From contig NC_045139.1 in NCBI RefSeq assembly GCF_008831285.2, positions 4,934,704-4,998,703 of the forward strand: 64,000 nucleotides of DNA. Reading direction: 5' to 3'. The notes under the pieces were generated by a model that had not been told where the DNA came from, searched no databases, and saw only the letters and a program-made list of their open reading frames with translations. The position numbers and the translations under genes are program-made. The number at the start of each line of letters is the position of its first letter. Within the stretch, counting starts at the first letter, position 1. Of this stretch, positions 47,578 through 64,000 are shown piece after piece. Origin of the DNA: Nymphaea colorata. Its lineage: Eukaryota > Streptophyta > Magnoliopsida > Nymphaeales > Nymphaeaceae.

Positions 47578-48865
47578 TCAAGGGCGAACGTACAGGAGAC
47601 CTTTGCCAGGATTCCTCTTCAAGTAGCACAAGATCCCGTCAACAGCCTTCAAGTGAGCATCTGTGGGAGCATGCATGAACTGACTCATCACATTCACAAC
47701 GAAGGTAATATCAGGTCTAGTGAGAGTAAAATAAATCAATTTCTCCACAAGACGTTGATATCTTCTCTTGGCCTCTTTCACAGAGAGGCTCCCCATCTCT
47801 AAGACTCGGCTTATGGCTAGCATCTAGAGGAGTAGAAGCCGGTCTACACCCCAGTTTCCCGGTCTCCTTTAACAAATCTAGAGTGTACTTCCGTTGATTT
47901 AGCACAAGGATAGTACCAGACCTAGCAATTTCAATGCCAAGAAAATATTTCAACTTATCGAGATCCTTGAGATCAAGTTCGATCGCCAACAGTTTCTTTA
48001 ACTTACTTATTTCATCTTCATAATCACCTGTGACAATCATATCATCAACATATACCAACAAAATAGTAACATTTTGCTCATTCCTCTTCACAAAGAGTGT
48101 ATGATCTCTATTCCCTTGATGATATCCATATTGTCTCATTACAAGTCTAAGTTGTTCAAAGTTCAAACCATGCTCGAGGTGATTGTTTGAGCCCATATAG
48201 AGCTTTCCTTAACTTGCAACATTTTCCAAGTTCCTCATATCTTGGAGGCATACACATATATACTTCCTCTTCAAGGTCTCCATTGAAAAATGTGTTCTTG
48301 GCATCAAGTTGGTACATTCTCCACTCCTTTGTCACAACTAAGGATATAATGACTCTGAGAGTCTTCATCTTCGCAACGGAAGCAAAGGTCTCCAAGTAGT
48401 CGATTCCATATTTCTGACTGAACTCCTTGGCAACAAGTCGAGCTTTATATCTGTCTATATTCCCATCTAGCTTATACTTAATGGTGTAAACCCACTTGAA
48501 TCCTACCAGATGAGCGGCTTCAGGAATCTTTACCAACTGGCATGTCTTGTTTCTGTTCAAGGCTTCCATCTCTTCTTGCATTGCATAAGTCCACTTGGGA
48601 TCACTCTGAGCCTCAACAACATTCCTAGGAATCACAGCCAAAGAAAGAGAAGATACAAAACATTTGTAGTCTTTGCTCAGTCTAGAATATGAAACAAAGT
48701 TATCAATAGGATGTTGAGTACATGACCTGACACCCTTCCGCAGGGCGATGAGAAGCTCTTCACTTGCAGCAACAGTCTGAATGTCTTATTCAACTTGTTT
48801 CTCCCAAGCACGACTTGGATTATCCAGGGAAGTAATGAAAGTTTTTATGACAGTAGGAACTTCAC
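47578..48865 (-). pseudogene. old copia fragment, reverse transcriptase/RNase H part
   Basis: Minus-strand copia sequence of the same family as 35580-40739. From its 5' side: SLDNPS linker, [13 protein letters not shown], the RT start, [28 protein letters not shown] and the start of the RNase H/C-terminal region, with a frameshift near 48170 and another near 47770. No LTR is attached; it ends in hAT-like DNA at 47577. The upstream half of the same fragment is at 54283-55018, beyond the inserted younger element. Confidence 0.85.
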
Positions 48866-49356
48866 TGTTAGAATGTATGTATTCCTATATATATATATAT
48901 ATCTATGTGCATGTACATTACATATATTAGTGTGCTAATATATGTCTTACATAGATAGATATGTGTATATTTTAGGGTACTTAGGTCATACTTGTAATTT
49001 TTCATTTTCTTTTATGTATTTTTCTATTTCCTTTTTTCACCTTTATTATTAGTTAAGAGAGGAAATAGCTGTTGGGCCTCTCTCCAACGGCTAGAATTCT
49101 AGCCGTTGGAAATGGCCCAACAGCCATTTCCTCTCCTCCTCTCTTCTTCCCTTGTATTATAAATAAGGGACTGTTGTCCCCTTTTAATGTATGGCTTGTT
49201 AAGCCACATCTTGTAGTTTTTGCTTTGTTTGGCTGAAGATCAATATATTTTCTTTATCCTCTTGTTAGAGGACTCTTGTGTATTGCCTTGTTGAGCTAGT
49301 GGGAGATTCAAGAGTGATATTCTTGAAGTATTTGCCTAATTTGGGCATGATTTACA
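48866..49356 (+). repeat. 5' LTR of the nested copia element
   Basis: 491 bp. Contains a TATAAATAAGGGAC promoter-like segment near 49158 and an inverted pair around CCAACGGCTAGAATTCTAGC. Confidence 0.95.
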
Positions 49357-49684
49357 TGGTATCAGAGCCACGTCTTTGGCTCTTTGTCTTGCTGCCGTTC
49401 AAGATTGAAGGTTCAGTTTTTACTCCTACGTTGGAGCTGTGAAGCACTCCAAGTGTTCGAGATATTGCTTGCTGCTGTTTTTCACAAGAAGAAGAGTGTT
49501 TTTGCTGGCTTCTTTTTGGTGATTTCTTGACGGAATTTAGCTCCCTTGGTGGTGAGCTCGTGGCTGGTGGAAGGGTGACTGGTTTCTATTGTTGCTGAGT
49601 TTTTATCCTTGCCGTGGACTTCTTTTCACGTGGCTGCCATCTTCTTCATAACTTGTAAGTGGATCTACCTTGTTGATTGTGCCC

Positions 49685-52600
49685 ATGGATGACAAAGTCT
49701 CTTCTCTTCCATTTCCCAAACTCTCATCAACGAATTACATACAATGGGCTAGAACTATGGAACACTTTATTCGTAGTAAAAGCTTTTGAGGACTAGTTGA
49801 TGGGACAAAACTTGAACCACAACTAGTCCTTACGATAATTGTTGATGGAAGGGCTATGGAATTGGATGCAACCGAAAAAGAAAAGGTAATGGCTGAATAC
49901 AACAAGAAATGGGAAGAATGGAGTGTTGGTCATCACAAAATCATTACTTGGATCTTGACTTGTGTTGACAATGCTACTAGCGGGCAAATCTCTAAATTAA
50001 ATTCTGCCCTAGAAGCTTGGGAATATCTAAAGAAAACTCATACCATGAGAGATGTTGCTTATATGCATCATGTTCAACTCAAAATTCACAATCTTCAATA
50101 AGGAGATAGACCTATTAAAGATTATGTGGCTGAAATGGATCAATTGTATGATGAATTGAGTATTTTTGAACCACATTGGACACAAGATCTTATTCTTAGA
50201 GAAAAGCAAATACAACGTGACAAGTTTTACAAGTTTATCATAGGTCTTAGACCGAATTTGATGGTGTCAAAACCGCTTTACTTCATCGTTCTAAAGCACC
50301 ATCTATGAATGAGGCTATTGCGGAGCTTCAAATGGAGGAAAATCGTCTTTGTCTTGATAAAGAGAAAGTCAACAATGTGCTTGCCACATCTAGGCCGGGA
50401 GCCCATTTGAGACCTTATAGACCTCCTCACTTCAATCGTACAAATGAAGGAGCAAGAAGAAAAGTTATTTGCTATCATTGTCAAGAAGAAGGACATACCA
50501 AGCCAAGATGTCCAAAACTTAGAACTTTTGACAAAAGAAGCAATGTTGCGGCTCCAATTCAAGAAGAAAGAAAAGAAGCAAGCTCATTCCAACTTGATCA
50601 ACTCATAAGTGCTCTTCAACCGTTTCTAAAGGGAGGAGGCACACCTTCAACTTTGGGAGCTACCGTGGCATCTACTTCTTCAAGTAAGTATTCTTGGATT
50701 ATTGATTCGGGTGCATCTTTTCATATGACGCCTTGTGGATCCCTTATCACCGAATGCACTAAAAATGATTCTTATTCCTTTGTGAAAAAGGCGGATGGTA
50801 CTTCTCTTGAAATTGATTTTATTAGAAATCTTGACCTAGATTTTGGATCCAAAACTTTAAAAGTACCTCAAGTAAGACACATTCCTAAATTAAGCTTAAA
50901 TTTATTGTCTGTTTCTCAAATAGCCGACCTTGGTTTTGATATAATCTTCTCACAATCCAAATGTTTGATACAGGACCGAGTATCCAAGAAGACGATTGGG
51001 GAATGTTTTAGAACAAAAGATCTCTACTACATAGACTTTTTGGACCTTTCAAGACCATCTTGCAATATCTCCAAAGAATGTGACATTCAAACTTGGCATC
51101 AAAGACTTAGACATACCAATATAGAAAAAATGTCTCGTGGAGAATTTTTGTCAAAAGAACTTTTGTTGTAATGATTGTATCAAGGCTAAAATGAAAGTCT
51201 TACCTTTTGATAATAGAAACTTTATTGCCCAAAAATCTTTTGATTTAGTGCATTCGGATGTGTGGGGGCCCGCTCCTATTATGTCGAAAGGAGGATTATT
51301 GTACTATGTGATTTTTTATTGATGATTATTCTAGGCATACTTGGGTTTACTTTCTCAAACACAAATCGGAGGTTTTCATAAACTTTAAGAATTTCTACAA
51401 CATGATCTATACCCAATTTGGCTCAAACATCAAAGTCTTTAGAAGTGATTCGGGAGGAGAATTTATGTCAAATGAATTTCAAAAATTTCTAAAAGAAAAA
51501 GGCATTGTTCATCAAAGATCTTGTCCTAACACTCCACAACAAAACGGAGTGGCCGAGCGTAAACATAGGCACATTATTGAAACCACTAGAGCCATTCTTT
51601 TATCTAAAAATGTTCCCAAAAATTTTTGGGCTGAGGCTGTTTTGACTTCAACCTATTTAATTAATAGAATGCCTACCAAACTTTTGAAACATATTTCTCC
51701 TTTTGAAAAACTTAATCATGTTAAACCTAATTACAATAGACTTAAAGTCTTTGGTTGCAAATGTTTTGTGTTAAGTGACAAAGATGATAAACTTTCTTCC
51801 AAAGCCATTTCTTGTGTTTTTATTGGGTATTCCAAAACTCAAAAGGGTTATAGATGTTATGATATTGAAAGAGATAAAGTTTATGTTTCTAGAAATGTGA
51901 TCTTTCTAGAAAATGAAGATGGTTTCAAAGATGAACCCAAGAAACTAGAAGATTATACTTTTCTTTGGACTAATGATATTGATGATGATGATGATATTGA
52001 TGATAATGAACCCGATAAAGTTGTAGAAGTGCCAATTGAAGAAGTCAACAATGACAATTCTACTCATTTGATTCATCCAAAAGAGATCTTAGTTTATAGA
52101 AGAAGAGATCCCCAAAATCAAGAAACTAATCAATCTCTCCCTAGGAGATCCTAAAGGCACACTAGACCTCCTCAAAGATTTATCTCTTATGAGTCTTTTT
52201 TCCCAAAATTTCGAGCTTGTTTTATGGCACATCCTTCTTTTTATGAGCCATCTTCTTACCTTGAAGCTAAGGAAGATCCCAATTGGATTGAAGCCATGAA
52301 TCTTGAACTTAAAGCTCTTGAAAGCAATGAGACTTGGGATATTGTGTCTCTACCAACAGGGAAAAAGACTATTGGATGTAGATGGATCTATAAAATCAAA
52401 ACTAGAAGTGATGGAACCTTAGAAAGATACAAGGCCAGACTTGTTGCCAAGGGATATGCTCAAGAATATGAGATTGATTATGAAGAAACCTTTGCTCCTG
52501 TTGCTCGCATGACTTCTGTTAGAACTCTTATTGCCATTGCTTCTGTTAAACATTGGACTATTTTTCAAATGGATGTTAAAAATGCTTTCTTAAATGGTCA

Positions 52601-53765
52601 CCTGCAGGAAGAAGTTTTCATGAGTGCTCCCCCTGGTTTTGATCTACCTCAAAACAAAGTTTTACGTCTTAAGAAAGCCCTTTATGGTTTAAAACAAGCT
52701 CCCAAGGCCTGGTTTGATAAGTTTAGTAGTGTCATGTTTAATCAAGGTTTTCAATCTTGCTACTCTGACACTGCCATGTTTGTAAAAACCACCTCCGTAG
52801 GTGTAATTGTTTTATTATTGTATGTTGATGATATGGTTATTACTGGAAGTGATGATAAAGGGATTATAGAGGTAAAAGATTTTCTTAACAAATGCTTTCA
52901 GATGACTGATTTGGGAAGACTAACTTATTTTCTTGGAATTGAAGTTGCTTATAGCAAACAGGGTTATCTTCTTTCTCAAATGAAGTTTGCCAGTGAATTA
53001 GTTGACAGAACAGGTATCTCAGATGACAAAGTTGTGGATACTCCAGAAGCACTGGGAGTAAAAATGAAAATTGATGATGGAGAGATATTGGAGAATCCCA
53101 CTCCTTTTCGGCAAATAGTTGGCGCTCTCTCGTATCTCTCCATCACCAGACCTGACATTGCTCATGTTGTGCATGTGATAAGCCAATTTCAACAAAGACC
53201 CACCTCAGTGCACATGGGAGCGGCAATGCGGATTGTCCGTTATGTGAAAAACACTATCAACAAAGGACTGTTTCTGTCTTCCTCTTCTATATTAGAATTA
53301 GTTGCTTATACAGATGCTAATTGGGGTGGAGATCCCAACAATAGGCACTCCACCACTGGTTTTTGTGTGTTTTTAGGTGATTCCTTAATCTCCTGGCGAT
53401 GCAAGAAACAAAATAAGGTGTCACTATCATCAACAGAAGCTGAGTATCGTGCGATGGCAACTACAACAATGGAGATAGTGTGGCTCAAAAGCTTATTGAA
53501 GGACATGGGAATTCATTTCATGAATCCTGTCAAGCTTTGCTGCGATAACAAAAGTGCAATCTATATTGCTAGCAATCACACATTTCATGAAAGAACAAAG
53601 CATATAGAGATGGACTGTCATTATGTTCGTGAAGAGTTCATTCAGAAAAACATAGATCTCTCCTATGTTCCCTCTGAATATCAACTAGGAGATTTCTTTA
53701 CCAAGGCTCTTGCTGCTGCGAGGTTTCAATTTCTCTTTGGCAAACTTTCGGTTATCACACCTTAA
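49685..53765 (+). pseudogene. gag-pol of the nested copia element, multiply interrupted
   Basis: Read from ATG 49685. Gag is cut by TGA 49787-49789 and TAA 50099-50101, and shifts frame near 50260. The CCHC knuckle CYHCQEEGHTKPRC and protease WIIDSGASFHM lie in 50305-51171. Frameshifts follow near 51140 and near 51313 (one extra T in a T run). Integrase core FRSDSGGEF and GVAERKHRHII lie in 51402-52154, closed by TAA 52152-52154. The last frame, 52224-53765, has RT (QMDVKNAFLNG, YVDDMVITG) and RNase H (SSTEAEYRAM, CDNKSAIYIA) intact. The three stops are each one transition away from a codon that fits the family. Confidence 0.93.
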
Positions 53766-53778
53766 GTTTGAGGGGGGA

Positions 53779-54277
53779 TGTTAGAATGTATGTATTCCTA
53801 TATATATATATATATATCTATATCTATGTGCATGTACATTACATATATTAGTGTGCTAATATATGTCTTACATAGATAGATATGTGTATATTTTAGGGTA
53901 CTTAGGTCACACTTGTAATTTTTCATTTTCTTTTATGTATTTTTCTATTTCCTTTTTTCACCTTTATTATTAGTTAAGAGAGGAAATAGCTGTTGGGCCT
54001 CTCTCCAACGGCTAGAATTCTAGCCGTTGGAAATGGCCCAACAGCCATTTCCTCTCCTCCTCTCTTCTTCCCTTGTATTATAAATAAGGGACTGTTGTCC
54101 CCTTTTAATGTATGGCTTGTTAAGCCACATCTTGTAGTTTTTGCCTTGTTTGGCTGAAGATCAATATATTTTCTTTATCCTCTTGTTAGAGGACTCTTGT
54201 GTATTGCCTTGTTGAGCTAGTGGGAGATTCAAGAGTGATATTCTTGAAGTATTTGCCTAATTTGGGCCTGATTTACA
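53779..54277 (+). repeat. 3' LTR of the nested copia element
   Basis: 499 bp, over 99 percent identical to the 5' LTR outside one TA-tract length change. Confidence 0.95.
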
Positions 54278-54282
54278 TTCAC

Positions 54283-55018
54283 TACGGTCTTTTAGCAAGT
54301 AAACAATGGTGTTTCGAGAACAATCATCTATAAAGGTGATAAAATACTGAAAACCATGACAAGAAGGAATCTCCGAAGACCCCCACACATCAGAATGAAT
54401 CATGACAAACACCTTGTTAGAACAATGGATAGACACAGTGTATGTATGAAACCCTAACATGTTTGGCCAGGTGACAGACATCACAAGACACCATAGTCAT
54501 ATCTCACCTAGAACACAGATCATGAAATAACTGTTTCAGAATTCCAAAAGGAAGGTGTCCAAGGCGCTCATGCCAACGCAGAATCGATTGAAGGGAGTCC
54601 TCTCTACTCTTCGTCGTTTTGCTGGTGGCTGTCATGAGGGCAGTAGCGGCACACATAGGTAAACGATATAGCCCTTCAGAAAACAAACCAATCCCAATCC
54701 TCTTCCTTGTCACCAGTCCTGCAGAACACAGCGATCAACAGAAAAAATAAGTTCACAATTCAATTCTTTTGTAATCTTGCTAACCGACAAGAGGTTCAAG
54801 GGAAGATGAGGAACATGTAGAGCATTGTGGACTAAAAACTTGTTCAAAAGTGAGAGACTCCCTTTTCCAGCCACAGAAATAAAGGAATCATCGTCAAGAG
54901 ACACCCGTTCATTTCTTGATGAAAGCTTATAACCATGAAAGACCTTAGGATCGCCAGTCATGTGGTGGGTAGCACCATTGTCAATAATCCACTCCCCCAT
55001 ATGAGAATCTGCCACCAT
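54283..55018 (-). pseudogene. old copia fragment, protease/integrase part
   Basis: Protease motif WIIDNGATHHMTG near 54990, then RWHERLGHLPFG and DVCHL-like zinc-binding remnants, HSDVWGSS and ITFIDDCSRNTIVYLLKDRS, ending at the TSD of the nested element. Continuation across the nested element jumps from the integrase core to the linker before RT, so the integrase C-terminus was deleted before the nested insertion. Gag and LTR are absent. Confidence 0.85.
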
Positions 55019-55283
55019 GTCGGGTTCACCAAAGCAAAAGGCCTAACCAAGAAACAAACACAAAGAAGGAACAACAAACGGCAACCGGGAACAACAGACA
55101 GGACGATGCTGGGTGGTGACGCAGGGAGCAGATAGATCAGTTTTGGGCGATGTTGACAGCAAAGCGTCAGACAATGGAGGCAATGTCATCGATAAAAGAC
55201 CCGAAGACTGTAGCACAACTTCAGATATAGCTGATTTGTTTAGCTCTCAGGCCAGAAAAGTAGAATTTGATGCCAATGAGTGA

Positions 55284-56739
55284 AATTTTGAGGTTGAATG
55301 GGATTATGGGACTAATGCTGTGATTGTAACCCAGTGGGCAATTTTGTACATGGTTGTAAGCAGTAGGTAGCATAATTAGTTGAGACTTTGCTGGATTTCG
55401 GGCTGGCAGTTCTTTTCTAGTTTGTTGGGCTCAATCCCATGGTTACAGGGCTTCGGGTGTTTTTTCTTGTATAGTTTTTCTGGAATTGATCCCATGTCAT
55501 TACATTGCAGTCGGAAATTCTGTATATTGGTTAAGATAGATCACATGCTTAGGGCAGTGGGTGATTTTGTATATAGCAGTAGGTCTCTCCAATTCGGTCT
55601 TGGGACCCTTGCGGCCTTTCCCTTCACAAATGTGGGAATGTTATTTCGTCTGTTAAATGTTAGCTTATGACTACAGTTAATCTCATAATTGTCAGGTATT
55701 CTTCTATCTAAAAAATGAACATGTTTCATTTGATTTCCATTTTGGTGATGTTTGGTTTCATGCAACTGGTTATGTTTGTGTTATTTGAAGTTTTCGTTTA
55801 GCATTTCTCTGGCATGTATTGGAGCATAGATCTTTCTAAAGCAGCTCAACGATTTGTTGACTTGTGGAACCTTTTTATATTTGATGACTTAAAAGCAACT
55901 TTTTTTTTGGTTTGGGGGGGCATGGTGTAAAAAAAATTTCTGCGAGATTCTCTTGTTAGTAGGGGCCATGGTCCTCTAGTTAAAGCATGAACCAGTTATC
56001 TTAACTCTGTTGATAAACATTATTGAACGTGTTGTTAATCCGATTAATTTTTGAGGATGTATATTATTAGCAGCCTCATTATTCAGATATATCAGGTGCC
56101 ATTTTGCCAATGAAATACCAAAGTATGAAATGGCTAAGGTTTCATGAGAGACAAAAGCAGTGCATTCATTGTTTATTTCAATACCTTAATACGTGCAAGG
56201 ATAAAGATGGGAATAATGAAGTTGCTGAGTCGTTAGAAGATTGCTAAAGCAGAGGAGATTAAAAAAAAGAAAGTTACTAATGACTGTCATTGTCCTGGCT
56301 GTATGGTTTAGGTTCGGCCAGACATCGGCTTGATAAAATGACTGTAAAATTCAGTCGTTGTTATTTTGCTCTCTTTTTTCAGCCATATCTGGCTTAGAAG
56401 CCAACGTTGCCAACAATGGATGACCTCAAAACCATTTTCCGGCTGGTAGGCGACCGGAAAATGGTTGTACGTATTTTCAGATTCATTGTGTATTTTTTGT
56501 CAATCTATTTGTTTGGCATGCAGCCAAAGTGAAAACCAGGTTTCTGGCAAATGCACGTTAAACCATAGTTCTAAATCATATGCATATAGAGTCGCGCACC
56601 GCCTGATCAGGCTTCCCCTTTTCATAAAAACCATATCCAATCAAAGGTCCAGTGCGTCCCTCGAGCTAAGAGGCCGAATTTCTTCAGGGATTCTCAGCTG
56701 AATTTTTTGAAGATCTACTACCAAGTTAAACTTATTAAG
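55284..56739. other. flank after the LIG6 stop codon, no gene seen
   Basis: AT-rich DNA likely holding the old LIG6 3' UTR. It includes a 13-bp perfect inverted pair AACCATTTTCCGG (56430-56442 and 56454-56466, 11-bp loop), a possible MITE end or hairpin. Confidence 0.5.
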
Positions 56740-57016
56740 CGGGTGTTTGGATGATATCTGAAAACCAAATCTTGTGATTAAAAATTCTGTTTTGTAGCCT
56801 TGGCTTGGATATTTGGATGAGAAGTGAAATACTTCGCTTAATAGTAAAACTTAGTCTTACCTGAAAAACTTTCGGGCCCTTCATGAAAACCTGGTTTGTC
56901 CATAGCCAGGTTTTAGCAAAATCCAGTTTTAATGTCATCCAAACATTCTTCAATTGAAGGCAAAGTCTGGTTTTGTCTTCCAAAACTTGGTTTTAGGTTG
57001 TCAGCCAAACACCCCC
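56740..57016. mobile_element. MITE with GGGTGTTTGG ends
   Basis: 277 bp bounded by CGGGTGTTTGGATGAT and GCCAAACACCCCC. Internal words (AAAACCTGG, AAAACTTGG) also pair between halves. Flanks share TAAG, compatible with a short target duplication. GGGTGTTTGG ends are common in plant MITEs; the superfamily is not decided here. Confidence 0.6.
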
Positions 57017-57660
57017 TAAGAAGTTTCAAAGGATTTTTAGTCAATTCATCCTTACTTTTATCTTCCTTTTAATAATGAGCAACAGATCAGGGACACACCT
57101 TTTAGCAGCAGAATAGGTTAAGAGACCAAATAATATCTTTTCCATCAGCAAAAATCCAAATTAGAGAAATCCAAAAAAGTCCCTTGTTATATATCAAATG
57201 TCCAGCCTAACTAAAATATAAAAATAAATAAATAAACAGCACTTTTATATCTTCTGAGCATCATGTATTTCCAATATGAATCCTTATTGGATCAAATTAG
57301 AAGTAATTTGTTTATAAAAATAAGGGAGGAATAATAGTATTATGACTCTCATACATTTATTTTCCGAGAAAAAAAATGTGCAAAGCACACTATCTGATTC
57401 ACTTTTCGATTTTGATAAAAGGCTTGGATTGACAAATCCACATTTGAGATTGAAATAATAATAATAATAATAGTTTTTTGACAACTACATTGACATGAAT
57501 ATCACTCTGTTGGGGATGAAAAGCTTTGGTTGGAGATCCCCACGTGAACTGTAAATGGTAGATACATAATGCTTAGTTGACGAGTGTTCTGCTTTCCACT
57601 TAAGTCCTCAAGCCGACTTTGATTCTCAAGAGTGAAGGGAAAGGGGCTTGCTTCTTGAAG

Positions 57661-58461
57661 ATATCAAAATAAAAAGATAAATCTTGACAATTGCATAAAT
57701 GCTTTGGGGTTAGTTTCATTTGCATTATTGTGGATCTACTGCATATGGCTCCGAGAAAGGGCTGACTCAAACACGATCTAGACTGTAACCCGACCCATTT
57801 TGTTAGGGTCAGATTTCCAATAGGTAGGGCTGTACAACAAGCCTAGCCAACTCGGGATTGACTCAAATTTGCTTGAAACAAACTTTGCTCGTGCTCGACT
57901 CGTTTATAAACGAGTAGAGTCAAAGCTTAAATAGATACTCAAAATGATAAACGAGTCGAGTTCATGAAACATGAACTCAACTCGCTTATACTAGACTCAA
58001 CTCGCAAATTGGTACTTTAATAATAATACGAAAACTGGTTCACTGGTTTTAACTTTTAAGGTAAAAACAAATTTACACATGTTCCATGAGTTAAAAGAGT
58101 TACTGCCAAATGAATTGAATGTATTAGACGAGTTGAATTCAAACTCGATTTTGTGTAGTCGAGTTGAGCTCGAGCTTGCTATCAATACTTGAGTTCGAAT
58201 GCGACTCGAACTCTAGTTGTGCGGCCCTTATTGGAGTGAAGAAGCCACGAAATCAGGATCCTCCTCCTCATATCAAAATAAAAATATTAATCTTGACAAT
58301 TGCGGAAATGCTTTCGGGTTAATTTCATTTGGATTATTGAAGATCTACTGCATATGGTTCCCATAAAGGTCCGGTTCAAACACGATCTGGACCGTAACCC
58401 GACCCGTTCACGTTGTCGGGGTCAGCTTCCCAATTGGAGTGAAGAAGCCACGAAATCAGAA
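57661..58461 (+). repeat. tandem duplicated unit upstream of ATP2, first copy split by an element
   Basis: Unit copy A is 57661-57822 plus 58231-58258; copy B is 58270-58461 uninterrupted. Shared words include AATCTTGACAATTGC, GATCTACTGCATATGG, GTAACCCGACCC and TTGGAGTGAAGAAGCCACGA. The element 57826-58228 lies between the two parts of copy A, so copy B shows the empty site (CCCAATTGGAGTG). Confidence 0.8.
57826..58228. mobile_element. hAT-like non-autonomous element with TCGAG-rich body
   Basis: Ends AGGGCTGTACAAC and GTTGTGCGGCCCT are inverted copies, the classic look of plant hAT termini (CAGGGCTGxxC). The body is full of CGACTCGTTTATAAACGAG-like words, as at 60-520, 1264-1573 and 2055-2620. 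Against the empty site in copy B, flanks CCAATAGG and CTTATTGG could be decayed copies of an 8-bp CCAATTGG duplication. Confidence 0.65.
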
Positions 58462-58671
58462 GGATCCAAAATTATCGGAACCCGCTCCAATTAAAAGCCA
58501 GATTTTAACTATTTTTGGAATCCGCCACTCTTCCCTATTCACTCTCTCCACTCTGTGGTCACTCAAAGAAAAAGGCGACACAGAGAAAAAAATTAAAATG
58601 ACGAAAGAAAGGGCAGAGAACGGTCCTTCACCGTCCATCAAATGATTAACGGCAGTTATAGAAGGCTGCAC

Positions 58672-58684
58672 CTTAATATATAAT
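58672..58684 (+). promoter_or_regulatory. TATA-like box of the ATP synthase beta gene
   Basis: TTAATATATAATC lies about 100 bp before the ATG at 58776 and is followed by a CT-rich leader (58706-58750), the usual layout of a plant housekeeping promoter. Assigned by position and sequence only. Confidence 0.55.
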
Positions 58685-58775
58685 CCACAACCCTAGGAAT
58701 CTCTACTTGTTTTTATCTCCTTCGTCCCTCTCTCTGTTCTTCTCCTGTGTCGCTCTCTGGGGAAGCTACCGAGCG

Positions 58776-63889
<5,114 letters not shown>

Positions 63890-64000
63890 TCTGTCATCAT
63901 TTTCTCCTGTTAATAATTTGTTCCAGCCCAGGCTGTGCCTGAGCACAAGATGACATTTTTGAAGACGGCCCCGCATTGGTTTTTCACAATTTTAGTTATT

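Larger units (their letters stand above)
48866..54277 (+). mobile_element. young copia LTR retrotransposon nested in an older copia fragment
   Basis: LTRs at 48866-49356 and 53779-54277 begin TGTTAGAATG and end GATTTACA. The target duplication TTCAC is intact (48861-48865 and 54278-54282). Primer site TGGTATCAGAGCC follows the 5' LTR at 49357; polypurine tract GAGGGGGGA precedes the 3' LTR. I count only about 3 base differences between the LTRs apart from an 8-bp length change in a TA tract, so this is a recent insertion. It interrupts the copia fragment 47578-48865/54283-55018 in the opposite orientation. The internal frame is nevertheless broken at least six times. Confidence 0.97.

Overview
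The window is nuclear DNA of a flowering plant. Evidence: GT-AG introns from about 100 bp to over 12 kb, a nuclear gene for the mitochondrial ATP synthase beta subunit, a DNA ligase 6 locus (the SNM1-nuclease/ligase fusion known from land plants), an R2R3-MYB relic, Ty1/copia retrotransposons with initiator-Met tRNA primer sites, hAT-like elements and long (TA)n tracts. I cannot name the species from sequence alone.

Layout. 1-2800: AT-rich, repeat-filled DNA with blocks rich in TCGAG words and a small MITE. 2991-7487 (+): a five-exon gene for a 272-residue nuclear-type C2H2 zinc-finger protein. 7488-10960: intergenic DNA with MITEs and a (TA)n tract. 10961-55283 (+): one DNA ligase 6 (LIG6) locus spread over 44 kb. 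Its first 752 codons (metallo-beta-lactamase/beta-CASP nuclease, two UBA/CUE-like segments, a PCNA-interaction motif) are open. The ligase half is recognisable exon by exon but broken by an in-frame stop, two 1-nt frameshifts, a second stop, loss of the exon(s) for ligase motifs IV and V, and loss of most of the OB-fold exon. 58776-63889 (+): a complete nine-exon gene for the mitochondrial F1-ATPase beta subunit (560 residues).

The LIG6 introns act as a trap for other DNA. Intron 3 (12.6 kb) holds an antisense R2R3-MYB pseudogene, a copia remnant and a 3.9-kb inverted repeat with arms of at least 1.3 kb. Later introns hold an antisense copia element with matching TSDs (35580-40739), several members of one hAT-like family with shared termini and 8-bp TSDs, and near the 3' end a nested pair: an old copia fragment (47578-48865 plus 54283-55018) split by a younger copia element (48866-54277, TSD TTCAC). 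The same hAT family sits in the last intron of the ATP synthase gene.

The two apparently intact genes (zinc finger, ATP2) are housekeeping-type and flank the decayed ligase locus. No operon, CRISPR array, tRNA or rRNA gene was seen. The most interesting item is the LIG6 locus, which looks like a bifunctional repair gene losing its ligase while keeping an open nuclease reading frame.
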